Shown here in pieces: positions 34,782 through 42,814 of a stretch of 64,000 bases of DNA. The translations under genes and the position numbers were made by a program. The DNA is taken from NCBI RefSeq assembly GCF_001411805.1, contig NZ_CP007213.1, positions 3,348,001 through 3,412,000 of the forward strand, given 5' to 3'. The DNA comes from Burkholderia plantarii (GTDB lineage: Bacteria > Pseudomonadota > Gammaproteobacteria > Burkholderiales > Burkholderiaceae). The notes beneath the pieces are model-generated. The model was not told the DNA's origin, ran no database searches, and saw nothing but the letters and a program-made list of their open reading frames with translations. How positions within the stretch are numbered: the first letter of the stretch is position 1; every line of letters starts with the position of its first letter.

Positions 34782-35183
34782 CGTTAGGGCTCCTGTCAGA
34801 GATGTCATGCCGACGATCGGCATCTTCCCGGGAAATGGCCTTCCGCTATCCGCAAGGGCAATCCTAGCCGGATTGCACTCGCTCGGGCAATGGGGACGGA
34901 CGATTGCGCGGCGCGGGAGGCGGCTGCCGTGGCGAGACGGGCTGCAGTGGCGAGCAAGCCGGATCGCGACGCCCGCCCGCGGCCCGGGTGGGGATTCGGA
35001 TCAGGTCCGGGTCCGGTTCCGGGCCGTGCCTGCGGGATGAAGGGTGGCCGGGAGCCGATGAAAAACCGATGAAATCTTACCTTTGGACTTCGGTGCGCAT
35101 CGGGATCTGGCGCAAGACTCGCGCGATCGAAATGTGCTGTTTTTCAGGGGCGGATCGCTCGCGCCGGCGGGTGGCGGCGCGGC
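34782..35183. promoter_or_regulatory. promoter region of the transporter-Ldh operon
   Basis: 400 bp between the LysR stop and the transporter start, all genes leftward. Contains the 17-bp dyad at 34807-34823 and an A+T-richer patch near 35060-35090. Otherwise nothing recognisable. Confidence 0.4.
34807..34823. promoter_or_regulatory. 17-bp dyad in the transporter leader
   Basis: ATGCCGA-CGA-TCGGCAT, perfect 7-bp arms, 26 bp upstream of the transporter start codon. Either an operator or a leader hairpin over the translation start. Confidence 0.4.
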
Positions 35184-36089
35184 TCAGACGGCGCCGAGAT
35201 GGGCCTGGAGCCGCTCGATCAGCGCGCGGACCTTCGGCGCCATATGGCGGCCTGGCGGCAGCAGCGCGTGCATGGGCATGGCGGCGGTGGCCCAGGCCGG
35301 GTAGACGCGCACCAGCCGCCGCGCGGCGATGTCGGCCCGCACCGCGAAATCGGGCAGCAGCGCGAGCCCGGCGCCCTCGGCGACGGCCGCGCGGCACGCG
35401 TAGACGGTATCGGCGACGAGCCCCGCATCGAACTCGAGTTCGCAGGTCTGGCCATTCGTATGACGAAGCCGGCAGCGCGACGGATGCGCCAGCACCGACA
35501 CCCCGACGAACGGCAGCGCCACCGCCGCGCCGATCTCGGCCGGCGGCGCGTGGCGAGCCAGCAGCGCGGGGCTCGCCACCAGCCACTTCTCGTACTGGCC
35601 GACGCGCACCGCGCGATGGCTCGAATCGGCCAGTTGGCCGAGCCGGATCGCCACGTCAACGCCTTCCGCGATCAGGTCGATCAGGCGGTCGTTGGACACC
35701 ATCTCGATGCGCAGCCCCGGGTGCGCGTCGCGCAGCCGGGCCAGCACCGGCGCCAGCACGATCGCGCTGAACTCCACCGAGGCGGCCACCCGCAGCGTGC
35801 CGTGCAGCGCGTCCGGGGATGGGCTCGCGGTGGTCACCGCCTCGTCGGCGAGCTGCGCGATGCGGCGCGCCGCGTCGAAGAACGCGGCGCCCGCCTCGGT
35901 CACGCCGATGCGCCGCGTGGTGCGCGCCAGCAGCGTCGCGCCCAATTCGAGTTCGAGCCGCTGGATGCTCTTGCTGACCGCCGTCTTGCCGATGCCGAGC
36001 CGCTCGGCCGCGCGCGTGAGCGAGCCGGTCTCGATCACCGCGATGTAGATCAGCAGATGCTCGAAGGTCAGGTTGCGAAGGTCGGGCAT
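35184..36089 (-). CDS. LysR-family transcriptional regulator
   Basis: 301 residues from the ATG at 36089. HTH LTFEHLLIYIAVIETGSLTRAAERLGIGKTAVSKSIQRLELEL, wing LLARTTRRIGVTEAG, and a LysR effector domain from residue ~90. The TKTAVSKxIxxLE-type helix places it in the CrgA/AaeR-like branch. It lies upstream of the DASS-Ldh genes in the same direction and is their likely regulator. The open frame continues through a transposase remnant upstream, which is not part of the gene. Confidence 0.9.
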   Translation of the reverse strand: MPDLRNLTFEHLLIYIAVIETGSLTRAAERLGIGKTAVSKSIQRLELELGATLLARTTRRIGVTEAGAAFFDAARRIAQLADEAVTTASPSPDALHGTLRVAASVEFSAIVLAPVLARLRDAHPGLRIEMVSNDRLIDLIAEGVDVAIRLGQLADSSHRAVRVGQYEKWLVASPALLARHAPPAEIGAAVALPFVGVSVLAHPSRCRLRHTNGQTCELEFDAGLVADTVYACRAAVAEGAGLALLPDFAVRADIAARRLVRVYPAWATAAMPMHALLPPGRHMAPKVRALIERLQAHLGAV

Positions 36090-36171
36090 GGCGCGGGAAC
36101 CGGCGGTCGGGCGGACGGGAGATGCGGGGATTATATCGACGGCGATCGCGGCGCGGGACGGCGCGCCTGAC

Positions 36172-36360
36172 GGCAGCCGGTTCGACGGATTCCCTCGTTT
36201 TCCACGGGGCGTGTCGATGAATCCGTTCCGTCCCGTGGAGACCGTCGATCGTTTCGGCCAGCGCGTCGTCGTAGCTGTCGCCACGGCTGCTGACCGACGG
36301 CTCGATACCCGCCTTGGAAAAAGTTTCGCTGTACTGAATGCCGGCGTGTTGCCCAGGTTC
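36172..36360 (-). mobile_element. IS3-family transposase remnant (C-terminal part)
   Basis: The leftward translation reads HAGIQYSETFSKAGIEPS, then GDSYDDALAETIDGLH and HAPWKTRESVEPAA. This is the second half of an IS3-family integrase domain, including the catalytic Glu of the DDE triad. Upstream of 36360 the frame loses all similarity, and downstream it runs into the LysR promoter. Only ~60 codons remain; no terminal repeats were seen. Confidence 0.8.
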
Positions 36361-36529
36361 AAGAAGTCGTCGCGACGATCCCACCGTCGTCGTCAAGGGC
36401 GCGAAGGACCAGCCTCGACGGGCGCCGCTGCGCCGTGCCTCCCGTCGATGATCGGCCGGCCCCCGCCGGCGGCGCGTCCTCGGGCACTGGCAGCGGTATC
36501 GTGGAGCCGCCGCGCTTCCATTGGAGAGG

Positions 36530-37255
36530 TCAAACCTGCGCCATGCCGCCATCCACCGGCAGATCGATCCCGGTGATGAAGCTCGCCTCCTCGCTGGCGA
36601 GGAACAGCGCGGCAGATGCCACTTCGTCGGCCCGGCCCATGCGGCCCAGCGGGATCAGTCTCGTCAGTGTCTCGCGCACTTCGTCGGACGCCGCCGCCAT
36701 CATGGCGGTGTCCGTCGGTCCCGGCGCGACGACGTTGACGCGGATGTTGCGGGGTGCAAGCTCGTTGGCCCAGGTTCGCGCGAACGAGCGTACCGCCGCC
36801 TTGGTCGCCCCGTAGACGCCATAGCCCTTGGTGCCGATCCCGTCGGCGATCGAGCCGATCAGCACCACCGAGCCACCGTCGGGCATGATCGCGGTCGCGG
36901 CCTTGGCGGCGAACAGGAGCGCGCGCACGTTAAGGCCGAAGTGCCGGTCGAAATGATCCTCGACGACTTCATCGAGGGTTGCGAATTCCGAAATCCCGGC
37001 GTTGACGACGAGCACGTCCACGCGACCCGCCTCGATGCGTACCGCCTCGAAGAAGGCGGCGAGCGCCGTCGTGTCGGACGCGTCAACGCGACGGGCGCGC
37101 AGCGCGCCGGCGCCATGGCCTGCGTCGCCCTCTTCGGCACGGCGGCCGGTCGCGTAGACCGTGGCGCCTTCCACGGCGAAGCGTCGCGCGATGGCGCCGC
37201 CGATGCCTTCATGACCACCCACGACAACCGCGATCTTTCCTGAAAGCCTGCTCAT
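36530..37255 (-). CDS. SDR-family oxidoreductase
   Basis: 241 residues. Classical SDR: GGHEGIGGAIARRF cofactor loop, VVNAGISEF, IGSIADG (catalytic Ser), YGVYGATKAAVRSF (YxxxK), then APGPTDTAMM and the C-terminal GIDLPVDGGMAQV. It is probably a 3-oxoacyl-type or quinone/aldehyde reductase. The HxlR regulator on the opposite strand, 99 bp away, is its likely controller: this SDR-HxlR divergent pair recurs in proteobacteria. It sits just beyond an IS3 remnant, and its G+C is lower than the core, suggesting transfer as a unit. Confidence 0.9.
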   Translation of the reverse strand: MSRLSGKIAVVVGGHEGIGGAIARRFAVEGATVYATGRRAEEGDAGHGAGALRARRVDASDTTALAAFFEAVRIEAGRVDVLVVNAGISEFATLDEVVEDHFDRHFGLNVRALLFAAKAATAIMPDGGSVVLIGSIADGIGTKGYGVYGATKAAVRSFARTWANELAPRNIRVNVVAPGPTDTAMMAAASDEVRETLTRLIPLGRMGRADEVASAALFLASEEASFITGIDLPVDGGMAQV

Positions 37256-37318
37256 ATCCTTCCCGACATCGTCGATAAAGACTTGAAGCTATCATTCGAC
37301 ATGCTTGGCATCAATAAC

Positions 37319-37332
37319 GCACCCGGTGGTGC
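37319..37332. promoter_or_regulatory. dyad between SDR and HxlR genes
   Basis: GCACC-CGGT-GGTGC, 22 bp before the HxlR start, in a 99-bp A+T-richer divergent region that also carries GATATC and GGTATATACC. Candidate HxlR operator. Confidence 0.45.
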
Positions 37333-37354
37333 CTAGATATCAAGGTATATACCC

Positions 37355-37726
37355 ATGACCACAGACGTGCTTGAATTACCGCTCGACGTGACCGCGACGC
37401 GACCCATTCTCGAACAACTCGCCAACAAATGGACCGTGCTGATCCTCAGCGTCCTGTGCACGCAGCCAGCGCGATTCAACGACCTCAAACGGCGCCTCGA
37501 CGGCATTACCCACAAGGCGCTGTCGGATGCGTTGAAGCGGTTGGAGCGCGACGGCCTTCTCGACCGAAAAATACTTCCGACGCAGCCGGTCGGCGTCGAG
37601 TACACGATCACGGCGCTCGGGGCGTCGCTGCGTGAACCTTTTGCGGCGCTCTACAACTGGTCTCTCGCCAACGGAAGGAAACTGACGGAAGCGCAAATCG
37701 CCTACGATGATTCGAGAATGCACTGA
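37355..37726 (+). CDS. HxlR-family transcriptional regulator
   Basis: 123 residues. Winged helix of the HxlR type: LEQLANKWTVLILSVL, RFNDLKRRLDGITHKALSDALKRLERDGLLDRK, then the wing with VEYTITALGASL (YxLTxLG in most members). Small HxlR regulators respond to aldehydes, quinones or thiol stress and usually control one adjacent oxidoreductase. The divergent SDR at 36530 is the obvious target. Confidence 0.92.
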   Translation: MTTDVLELPLDVTATRPILEQLANKWTVLILSVLCTQPARFNDLKRRLDGITHKALSDALKRLERDGLLDRKILPTQPVGVEYTITALGASLREPFAALYNWSLANGRKLTEAQIAYDDSRMH

Positions 37727-38122
37727 GCGTCCGGGGGAACGATGGCCCCGCATTGCTCCTCCTGACGCCTGACACTCCCTGGAAATCAGCGCCATCCCGG
37801 TGACCCGGATTGGCCGGAAACCGCACCAGGCAGGGCGTGGTAATCGGTCCGTCAAGGATCGACTCCATTGAAGGACCGAGTCGGTTACGCATCGCCTCTC
37901 TGCAAACGGCATGTCATGCGCGAGCCGCGAACATGACGTCCGCCCCCGAAGGTGCGCTTGCCCATCCGAGTTGCACATCCTCTCCGGATTCACCAAGACC
38001 GGGATCCGAATCGGCACGGCATGCGGCGCCCGGGATCCGGCCGACCCGTTCCTCGCCCACGCCGGTCGCGCGGAAATCGCGAGGTCGATGAAGTCGACGC
38101 CGGCTTCCAGCGCGCGGCGCAG
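37727..38122. other. gene-free, probably decayed stretch
   Basis: About 400 bp between the HxlR stop and the truncated fae homologue. A leftward frame runs through it without a stop, but the translation has no family resemblance. I take it as junction debris of the same rearrangement that truncated fae. Confidence 0.4.
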
Positions 38123-38380
38123 GAACTCGCCGTCGATCCGCGCCTGGCTCGCGTAGCGCGTGAGCGGCGTGGTCGGCACGCCCGGCCGCGCGATCACGAC
38201 GAACGGCACATGGCCGGCCGGGCGCGTGGCCGGCGCGGCCGCGAACGCCGGCCCGGCCGGGCCTTCGCGCGGGCCGATCAGCACATCGATGTGCGCCAGC
38301 TTCGCGCCGGGGCCTTCGAAGCCCTCGCCGATGCAGAGCGACTTGCGGGGAGACCTGGTCGTATCCGGGCGATTCCGCAT
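38123..38380 (-). pseudogene. truncated formaldehyde-activating enzyme (Fae) homologue
   Basis: From the ATG at 38380 the first ~86 codons closely follow Fae-type proteins: KSLCIGEGFEGPGAKLAHID, VLIGPREGPAGPAFA and AGHVPFVVIARPGVPTTPLT, then QARIDGEF. Similarity stops abruptly there: the TWGASQAGIAKAV core and the rest of the ~165-residue protein are missing. The frame instead runs into unrelated sequence toward the HxlR gene. Fae condenses formaldehyde with tetrahydromethanopterin in methylotrophs, and related proteins occur in Burkholderia. This copy cannot fold into the enzyme. Confidence 0.7.
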
Positions 38381-38477
38381 GCGGTGCCCGCGGCGGCGCG
38401 GGTCGACGCGGCGCGGCGCGCGCTTCGGGTATAGTCCGCTTACCCGAAACACCGGCCGCGACGCGGCCCACCACACC

Positions 38478-39164
38478 ATGCGCATGATCGTCAGGCTCTG
38501 GAAAGCCAACAAGGGCTTCCTCGCGTTTCTGTTTCTGATGGTGATCTTCCGCAGCGCGGTGGCCGACTGGAACGTCGTGCCGAGCGGCTCGATGCTGCCG
38601 ACCATCCGCATCGGCGACCGGATCCTCGTCGACAAGATGGCCTACGACCTGCGCGTGCCGTTCACGCACATCCGCCTGGCGCGGCTGCACGAGCCGCAGC
38701 GCGGCGACATCGTCACAATCGATTCGGCCGCCGCGCACGAACTGCTGGTGAAGCGGCTGATCGGCCTGCCCGGCGACACCGTGGAGCTGCGCAACAACGT
38801 GCTGCTGATCAACGGCGTGCGTGCCGCCTACCGGCCGGTGGGCACCAACCTGCTGCGCAGCGACGCCGACTCGCCCGGCGAATACCTGGCCGAACGCATC
38901 GACGGCAGCGCGCGCATCGTGCGGCTCTCGCCCGACGCGCCGAGCCCGCGCGACTCGTTCGGTCCGATCGTGGTGCCGAAGGGGCAATACCTGATGCTTG
39001 GCGACAATCGCGACAACAGCGCCGACTCGCGCTACTTCGGCTTCTTCCCGCGCGACGAGATCATGGGCCGCGCGCGCCGCGTGGCGTTCTCGCTCGATCC
39101 CTCGCACGACTACCTGCCGCGCCTGGACCGCTTCGGGCGCCGGCTCGACGCGCCGCTCGGCTGA
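38478..39164 (+). CDS. lepB: signal peptidase I (short paralogue)
   Basis: 228 residues from the ATG at 38478, shorter than the ~300-residue housekeeping LepB of beta-proteobacteria. One N-terminal membrane helix (residues ~13-29). Catalytic Ser 38 in VVPSGSMLPT and Lys 92 in LLVKRLIGLPGD. Box E GDNRDNSADSRYFG is near residue 175. All catalytic elements are intact. The active site faces the periplasm and removes Sec signal peptides. As a second copy it may serve particular exported proteins. Divergent from the truncated fae gene. Confidence 0.9.
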   Translation: MRMIVRLWKANKGFLAFLFLMVIFRSAVADWNVVPSGSMLPTIRIGDRILVDKMAYDLRVPFTHIRLARLHEPQRGDIVTIDSAAAHELLVKRLIGLPGDTVELRNNVLLINGVRAAYRPVGTNLLRSDADSPGEYLAERIDGSARIVRLSPDAPSPRDSFGPIVVPKGQYLMLGDNRDNSADSRYFGFFPRDEIMGRARRVAFSLDPSHDYLPRLDRFGRRLDAPLG

Positions 39165-39207
39165 GCGACGCGGCCGGCTCCGCCTCCCTTCCCCCGACGC
39201 CCGCCCC

Positions 39208-39843
39208 ATGACACGGATGTCACGCGCCGCCGTGGCGGCGCTCGCCCTCGGCGCCGGCGGCGGCGCGTTCGCCGCCTGCGATTCGGCGCCGTCGCGCTGC
39301 CCCGGCAACCCGGCCCTGCCCGCCGCGATCGTGCGGCTGCTGCCGGCCGGCTACACCGTGCTCGACCAGCTGGCCGGCTCGCTGACCGACGCCGGGCGCA
39401 CCGACTACCTCGTCGTCGTGCATCACGCGACCGACACCGCGGCAACGCCGTCGCCGCGCCCGCTGCTCGTCTTCACGCAGCGCGCCGACGGCGGCTACGC
39501 GCTCGCCGCGCGCAACGACCACGTGGTGATGCGCGCCGACGAAGGCGGCGTGTCGGGCGACCCGTACCTCGATCTCGACAGCGACGGGCTCGCGATCCGG
39601 AATCGCTATTTTTCCGTGCAGAACGGCGTGGCGGCCGGCCCGAACCACTGGAGCGACAACGTCACGTTCCACTACGATCCGGCGCGGCGCACCTGGCTGT
39701 TCCATCAGGAAATCGTCCACGACAGCGAGATGAATCCCGATCCGAGCCCGGACGCCGAGGCGCTGCTGCCCGATCGCGCGACGGTCGAGCGCGCGGACCG
39801 GAGCCGGCCGGTGACGTTCGAGGCGTGGCGGCCGAAACGATGA
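39208..39843 (+). CDS. exported hypothetical protein
   Basis: 211 residues. N-terminal signal MTRMSRAAVAALALGAGGGAFAACDS, with FAAC as a possible lipobox. The mature part has PAAIVRLLPAGYTVLDQLAGSLTDAGRTDYLVVVHH, which resembles beta-propeller-like 'quantity' domains seen in proteobacterial proteins of unknown role. Later segments are DPYLDLDSDGLAIRNRYFSVQNG and FHYDPARRTWLFHQE. I recognise the style but not a function. It follows lepB by 43 bp and may share its transcript. Confidence 0.75.
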   Translation: MTRMSRAAVAALALGAGGGAFAACDSAPSRCPGNPALPAAIVRLLPAGYTVLDQLAGSLTDAGRTDYLVVVHHATDTAATPSPRPLLVFTQRADGGYALAARNDHVVMRADEGGVSGDPYLDLDSDGLAIRNRYFSVQNGVAAGPNHWSDNVTFHYDPARRTWLFHQEIVHDSEMNPDPSPDAEALLPDRATVERADRSRPVTFEAWRPKR

Positions 39844-39943
39844 CACGCGCGCGGCGTGATGGAGCCGTGTGACACCGCCGGCACCGCCGCGCGATGCACC
39901 CACGGCATCACGATGCCGCCCCCCAACCATGCCCCCCACACCC

Positions 39944-40621
39944 ATGACGTTCCGGTTTCCGCCGCGCCACGCCTCGCTGCTGCTGGCCGCCATCGCGCTG
40001 AGCGCCTGCACCGCGCCCGGGTTCGACGAGCCCTGCGGCATCCACTGCGCGCCGCCCGTGCTGCCCGCGGTCGCGCCGTACCACCATCTGCGCCACGGCG
40101 TGGTGACCTCGAGCGGCTGGTTCGGCATCTCGACCGACGACGTCGTCGATTTCGACACCGGCACGCTGTCGGTCATCGACTGGGAGCCGCAGGCGAGCGC
40201 CAGCGGGCTGCGCCCCGTGCTCGAGCGGCGCCGCGACATCGCGCTGGCCGCGGACGACCTGGCGCTGCTGCGCACCACCGCCGCCGCGATCTGGCGTGCC
40301 GGGGAACCCCTGCCGCCCGGACGCGCCTCGCTCGAAAACGGCTGGTCGATCCGCGTGATCGACGGCGACACCGCCCGCACGGAGCAAGGCATCGGCGAAC
40401 CGGGCGGCGATGGGCGATACCTCTACGCGTTGCTGCGCCGCATCGTGAGCCAGCGGTTCCACTACGTCGTGCCGGTGGATCCGCTTTGGTATTCGTCCTG
40501 GTTCTGCTTTCCGTATCCGTCGGGGCGGCCGGCCGGCGTGCCGGTGCTGCACGCCCGCCAGCCTGGCCATGCGGGCTTCCGCTTTTCCGCGCCCGGCGCC
40601 GGGCAAACCTGCTTCCGTTGA
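39944..40621 (+). CDS. putative lipoprotein, unknown function
   Basis: 225 residues from the ATG at 39944, chosen because it gives a lipoprotein signal (FPPRHASLLLAAIALSAC, lipobox LSAC); no clear ribosome site. The mature domain contains WFGISTDDVVDFDTGTLSVIDW and a C-terminal Trp/Tyr-rich segment (VDPLWYSSWFCFPYPSGRP) with two cysteines. No known family. Same direction as its neighbours but separated from the previous gene by 100 bp. Confidence 0.6.
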   Translation: MTFRFPPRHASLLLAAIALSACTAPGFDEPCGIHCAPPVLPAVAPYHHLRHGVVTSSGWFGISTDDVVDFDTGTLSVIDWEPQASASGLRPVLERRRDIALAADDLALLRTTAAAIWRAGEPLPPGRASLENGWSIRVIDGDTARTEQGIGEPGGDGRYLYALLRRIVSQRFHYVVPVDPLWYSSWFCFPYPSGRPAGVPVLHARQPGHAGFRFSAPGAGQTCFR

Positions 40622-40692
40622 AGCACGGCAGGCCCGCACCACCGCACGGGCGCGGTAACATGCGTGCTTTCCCTCTCTCTCGGATCGACGCG

Positions 40693-41160
40693 ATGCAAGT
40701 GCTGGTTGACGCGGACGCCTGCCCGGTGGTGGTCAAGGACATGCTGTTCCGGGCCGCGCGGCGGGTCGGGATCGTCGTCACGCTGGTGGCGAACCAGTAC
40801 CTGCGCACGCCGCCGTCGCCGTTCATCAAGGCGCTGCAGGTGCCGGCCGGGTTCGACGCGGCCGACCGGCGCATCGTCGAGCTGGCCAATGCCGGCGACC
40901 TCGTGATCACGGCCGACATCCCGCTGGCCGCCGCCGCGCTCGACAAGGGCGCGCACGTGCTGGACCCGCGCGGCAACTGGTTCAGCCGCGAGAACATCCA
41001 GGAACGGCTGACGATGCGCGAGGTGATGGACCAGCTGCGCAGCTCGGGCGTGGAAACCGGCGGTCCGGCGCCGTATGGCGCGCACGACAGCAAGGCGTTC
41101 GCCTCGCAGTTCGACCGCTTCCTCGCGCGTCACGCGCCGAAGCCGGCAGCGGACGCCTGA
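40693..41160 (+). CDS. yaiI: YaiI/YqxD family (DUF188) protein
   Basis: 155 residues. Full family signature: VLVDADACPVVVKDMLFRAA at the N-terminus, VANQYLRTPPSPFIKALQV, ADRRIVELANAGDLVITADIPLA, DKGAHVLDPRGNWFSRENI and the C-terminal KAFASQFDRFLAR. A PIN-like fold with conserved Asp residues is known for this conserved but uncharacterised bacterial family. Length is normal. Confidence 0.95.
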   Translation: MQVLVDADACPVVVKDMLFRAARRVGIVVTLVANQYLRTPPSPFIKALQVPAGFDAADRRIVELANAGDLVITADIPLAAAALDKGAHVLDPRGNWFSRENIQERLTMREVMDQLRSSGVETGGPAPYGAHDSKAFASQFDRFLARHAPKPAADA

Positions 41161-41371
41161 TGCGAGCGGCGCGAGTGTCGGCGGCGCCAGAGGCGTCGAG
41201 GCCGGCGCGTGACCCTCGTGGCACCGGCTCGCCTCGGCCCCTGACGTCGTGCGAGACGAGGCGCGGCAATCGCACCAAGCCGACGCCACGATGCCCCGAG
41301 CCGCCTCGCCCCGTGCCTCCTCCAGCCGCCGTGACGACTCGCGCGCGGCACGCGTCGACAGCAAGCGCCCG

Positions 41372-42637
41372 ATGAGCGTGGCGCGCCTGTTCCGTCATCG
41401 TCCCGTGACACTGCTGTGGAGCGGGCTGGCGGTATCCGCGATCGGCGACGAGCTGTTCGCCGTGGCGGTGGCCTGGGTCGCGGTCAGCCTCGCCGGCTCG
41501 CAGGCGAGCTGGCTCGGCGCGCTGCGCGGGGCGGCGGCGCTGGCCGGCGCGCTGCTCGGCGGGATCTGGGCGGAGCGCTGGGACCATCGGCGCACCATGC
41601 TCGGCGCCGACCTGGCGCGTGCCGCGCTCGCGCTGCTGCCGGTGGCCGCGCTTGCGCTCGGCCTGCGCAGCCTCTGGCTGCTGGCCGTGCCCGTCGCGCT
41701 GATCATGGTGATGAACTCGCTGTTCGATCCGGCCTTGCGGGCCAGCCTGCCGCGCCTGCTGCCGGCGCCGGACCAGCTGCAGACCGCCAACGCGCTGTTC
41801 GATTCGATCGTCCGCATCGCGCGCGTGGCCGGCCCGACGCTCGCCGCCACCCTCACGCTGCTGATTCCGATCCGGCATCTGTTCACGCTCGACGCGCTGA
41901 CGTTCCTGATCTCGGCATGGGCCATCGCGCAGCTCGGCACCGCGCTGCCGCGCCTCGCGCATCCGCCCGTCGGCCGGCGTGCCGCGCTGACCGCGGGCTG
42001 GCGCCTGCTGGCCGGGCAGCGCCGGCTGCAGGCGCTCTACGTCTGCGCGATGCTCGGCAACGTGGCGTGGAGCGTCGGCATCTCGAACGGGCTCGCGCTG
42101 GCCATCTCGCGCCATGGCGTGACCGGTTTCGGCGCGCACGGGCTGTCGGCCTACGGCCTCGCGCTGGGCGCTTACGGCGTGGGCAACGTGATCGCGGTGC
42201 TGGTGATCGCGCACGTCCGGATCGGCAACCATCATGGCGGCTTCGCGCTCGGCTCGGCGATCAACGGCCTCGGCATCTCGCTGGCCGGCCTCGCGTTCGC
42301 CTGCCTGCCGCCGCACGGCGTGCTCGTCGGCGTGATGGCCAGCACCGCGCTGGCCGCGCTCGGCGGGCCGCTGATCGACATCGCCTTCATCCTGCTGCTG
42401 CAAAGCCGCTTCAGCCCGCAGCAAGTGGCCTCCCTGGCGCGGCTGCGCTTCGCGGCGCTCGGCGCGTCGATCCTGATCGGCGGCGCGAGCGGCGCGTTCC
42501 TCTACGCCCGCTTCGAAACGGCCGAGGTGATCCTGTGTGCCGGCCTGCTGGAGATCGTGGCCGGCCTCGCGGTGCTGTGCGTGCCCGAGTTCGCCGCGCG
42601 CGGCGCGGCCGAAGCCAGGGCAGAAACGGGCGATTGA
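41372..42637 (+). CDS. MFS transporter
   Basis: 421 residues, about 12 hydrophobic helices. N-terminus FRHRPVTLLWSGLAVSAIGDELFAVAVAWVAV and the loop 2-3 region GIWAERWDHRRTMLGADLARAA (a variant of the MFS G-x-x-x-D-R motif) place it in the EntS/multidrug-like branch. The central loop VGRRAALTAGWRLLAGQRRLQAL separates the two six-helix halves. Likely exporter; substrate unknown. An earlier ATG at 41291 is possible but encodes a hydrophilic Arg-rich extension. Confidence 0.85.
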   Translation: MSVARLFRHRPVTLLWSGLAVSAIGDELFAVAVAWVAVSLAGSQASWLGALRGAAALAGALLGGIWAERWDHRRTMLGADLARAALALLPVAALALGLRSLWLLAVPVALIMVMNSLFDPALRASLPRLLPAPDQLQTANALFDSIVRIARVAGPTLAATLTLLIPIRHLFTLDALTFLISAWAIAQLGTALPRLAHPPVGRRAALTAGWRLLAGQRRLQALYVCAMLGNVAWSVGISNGLALAISRHGVTGFGAHGLSAYGLALGAYGVGNVIAVLVIAHVRIGNHHGGFALGSAINGLGISLAGLAFACLPPHGVLVGVMASTALAALGGPLIDIAFILLLQSRFSPQQVASLARLRFAALGASILIGGASGAFLYARFETAEVILCAGLLEIVAGLAVLCVPEFAARGAAEARAETGD

Positions 42638-42814
42638 GCGGCGCCCGCGCTCGCGCGAGCGGCCGGCCCAGGGCGACGGCGTCCGGCGCAAGGCTGGCGG
42701 GCGATACGCGCCCCGCGGCGCCGGTGGTGGTCGTCCGCCGAATGCCGCGCGCCGGCAGCGGTACGCGATGCCGTTGCGCACGCAACAACCCCGTATGCCG
42801 CCCGCGCCTCTCGC

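Noticed and set aside
31551..34787. Very long plus-strand open frame (1078 codons)
   Set aside because: It is antisense to the Ldh and DASS transporter genes. Its translation is His/Arg/Gln-rich with no family, a known artefact of high G+C codon bias.
35656..36552. 298-codon minus-strand frame extending upstream of the LysR gene
   Set aside because: Only the ~60 codons at 36172-36360 are IS3-like; the remainder is out-of-frame LysR or junction sequence.
37376..38634. 419-codon minus-strand frame spanning the fae remnant and the HxlR gene
   Set aside because: Only about 86 codons resemble Fae. The rest is antisense to HxlR, so it is not one protein.
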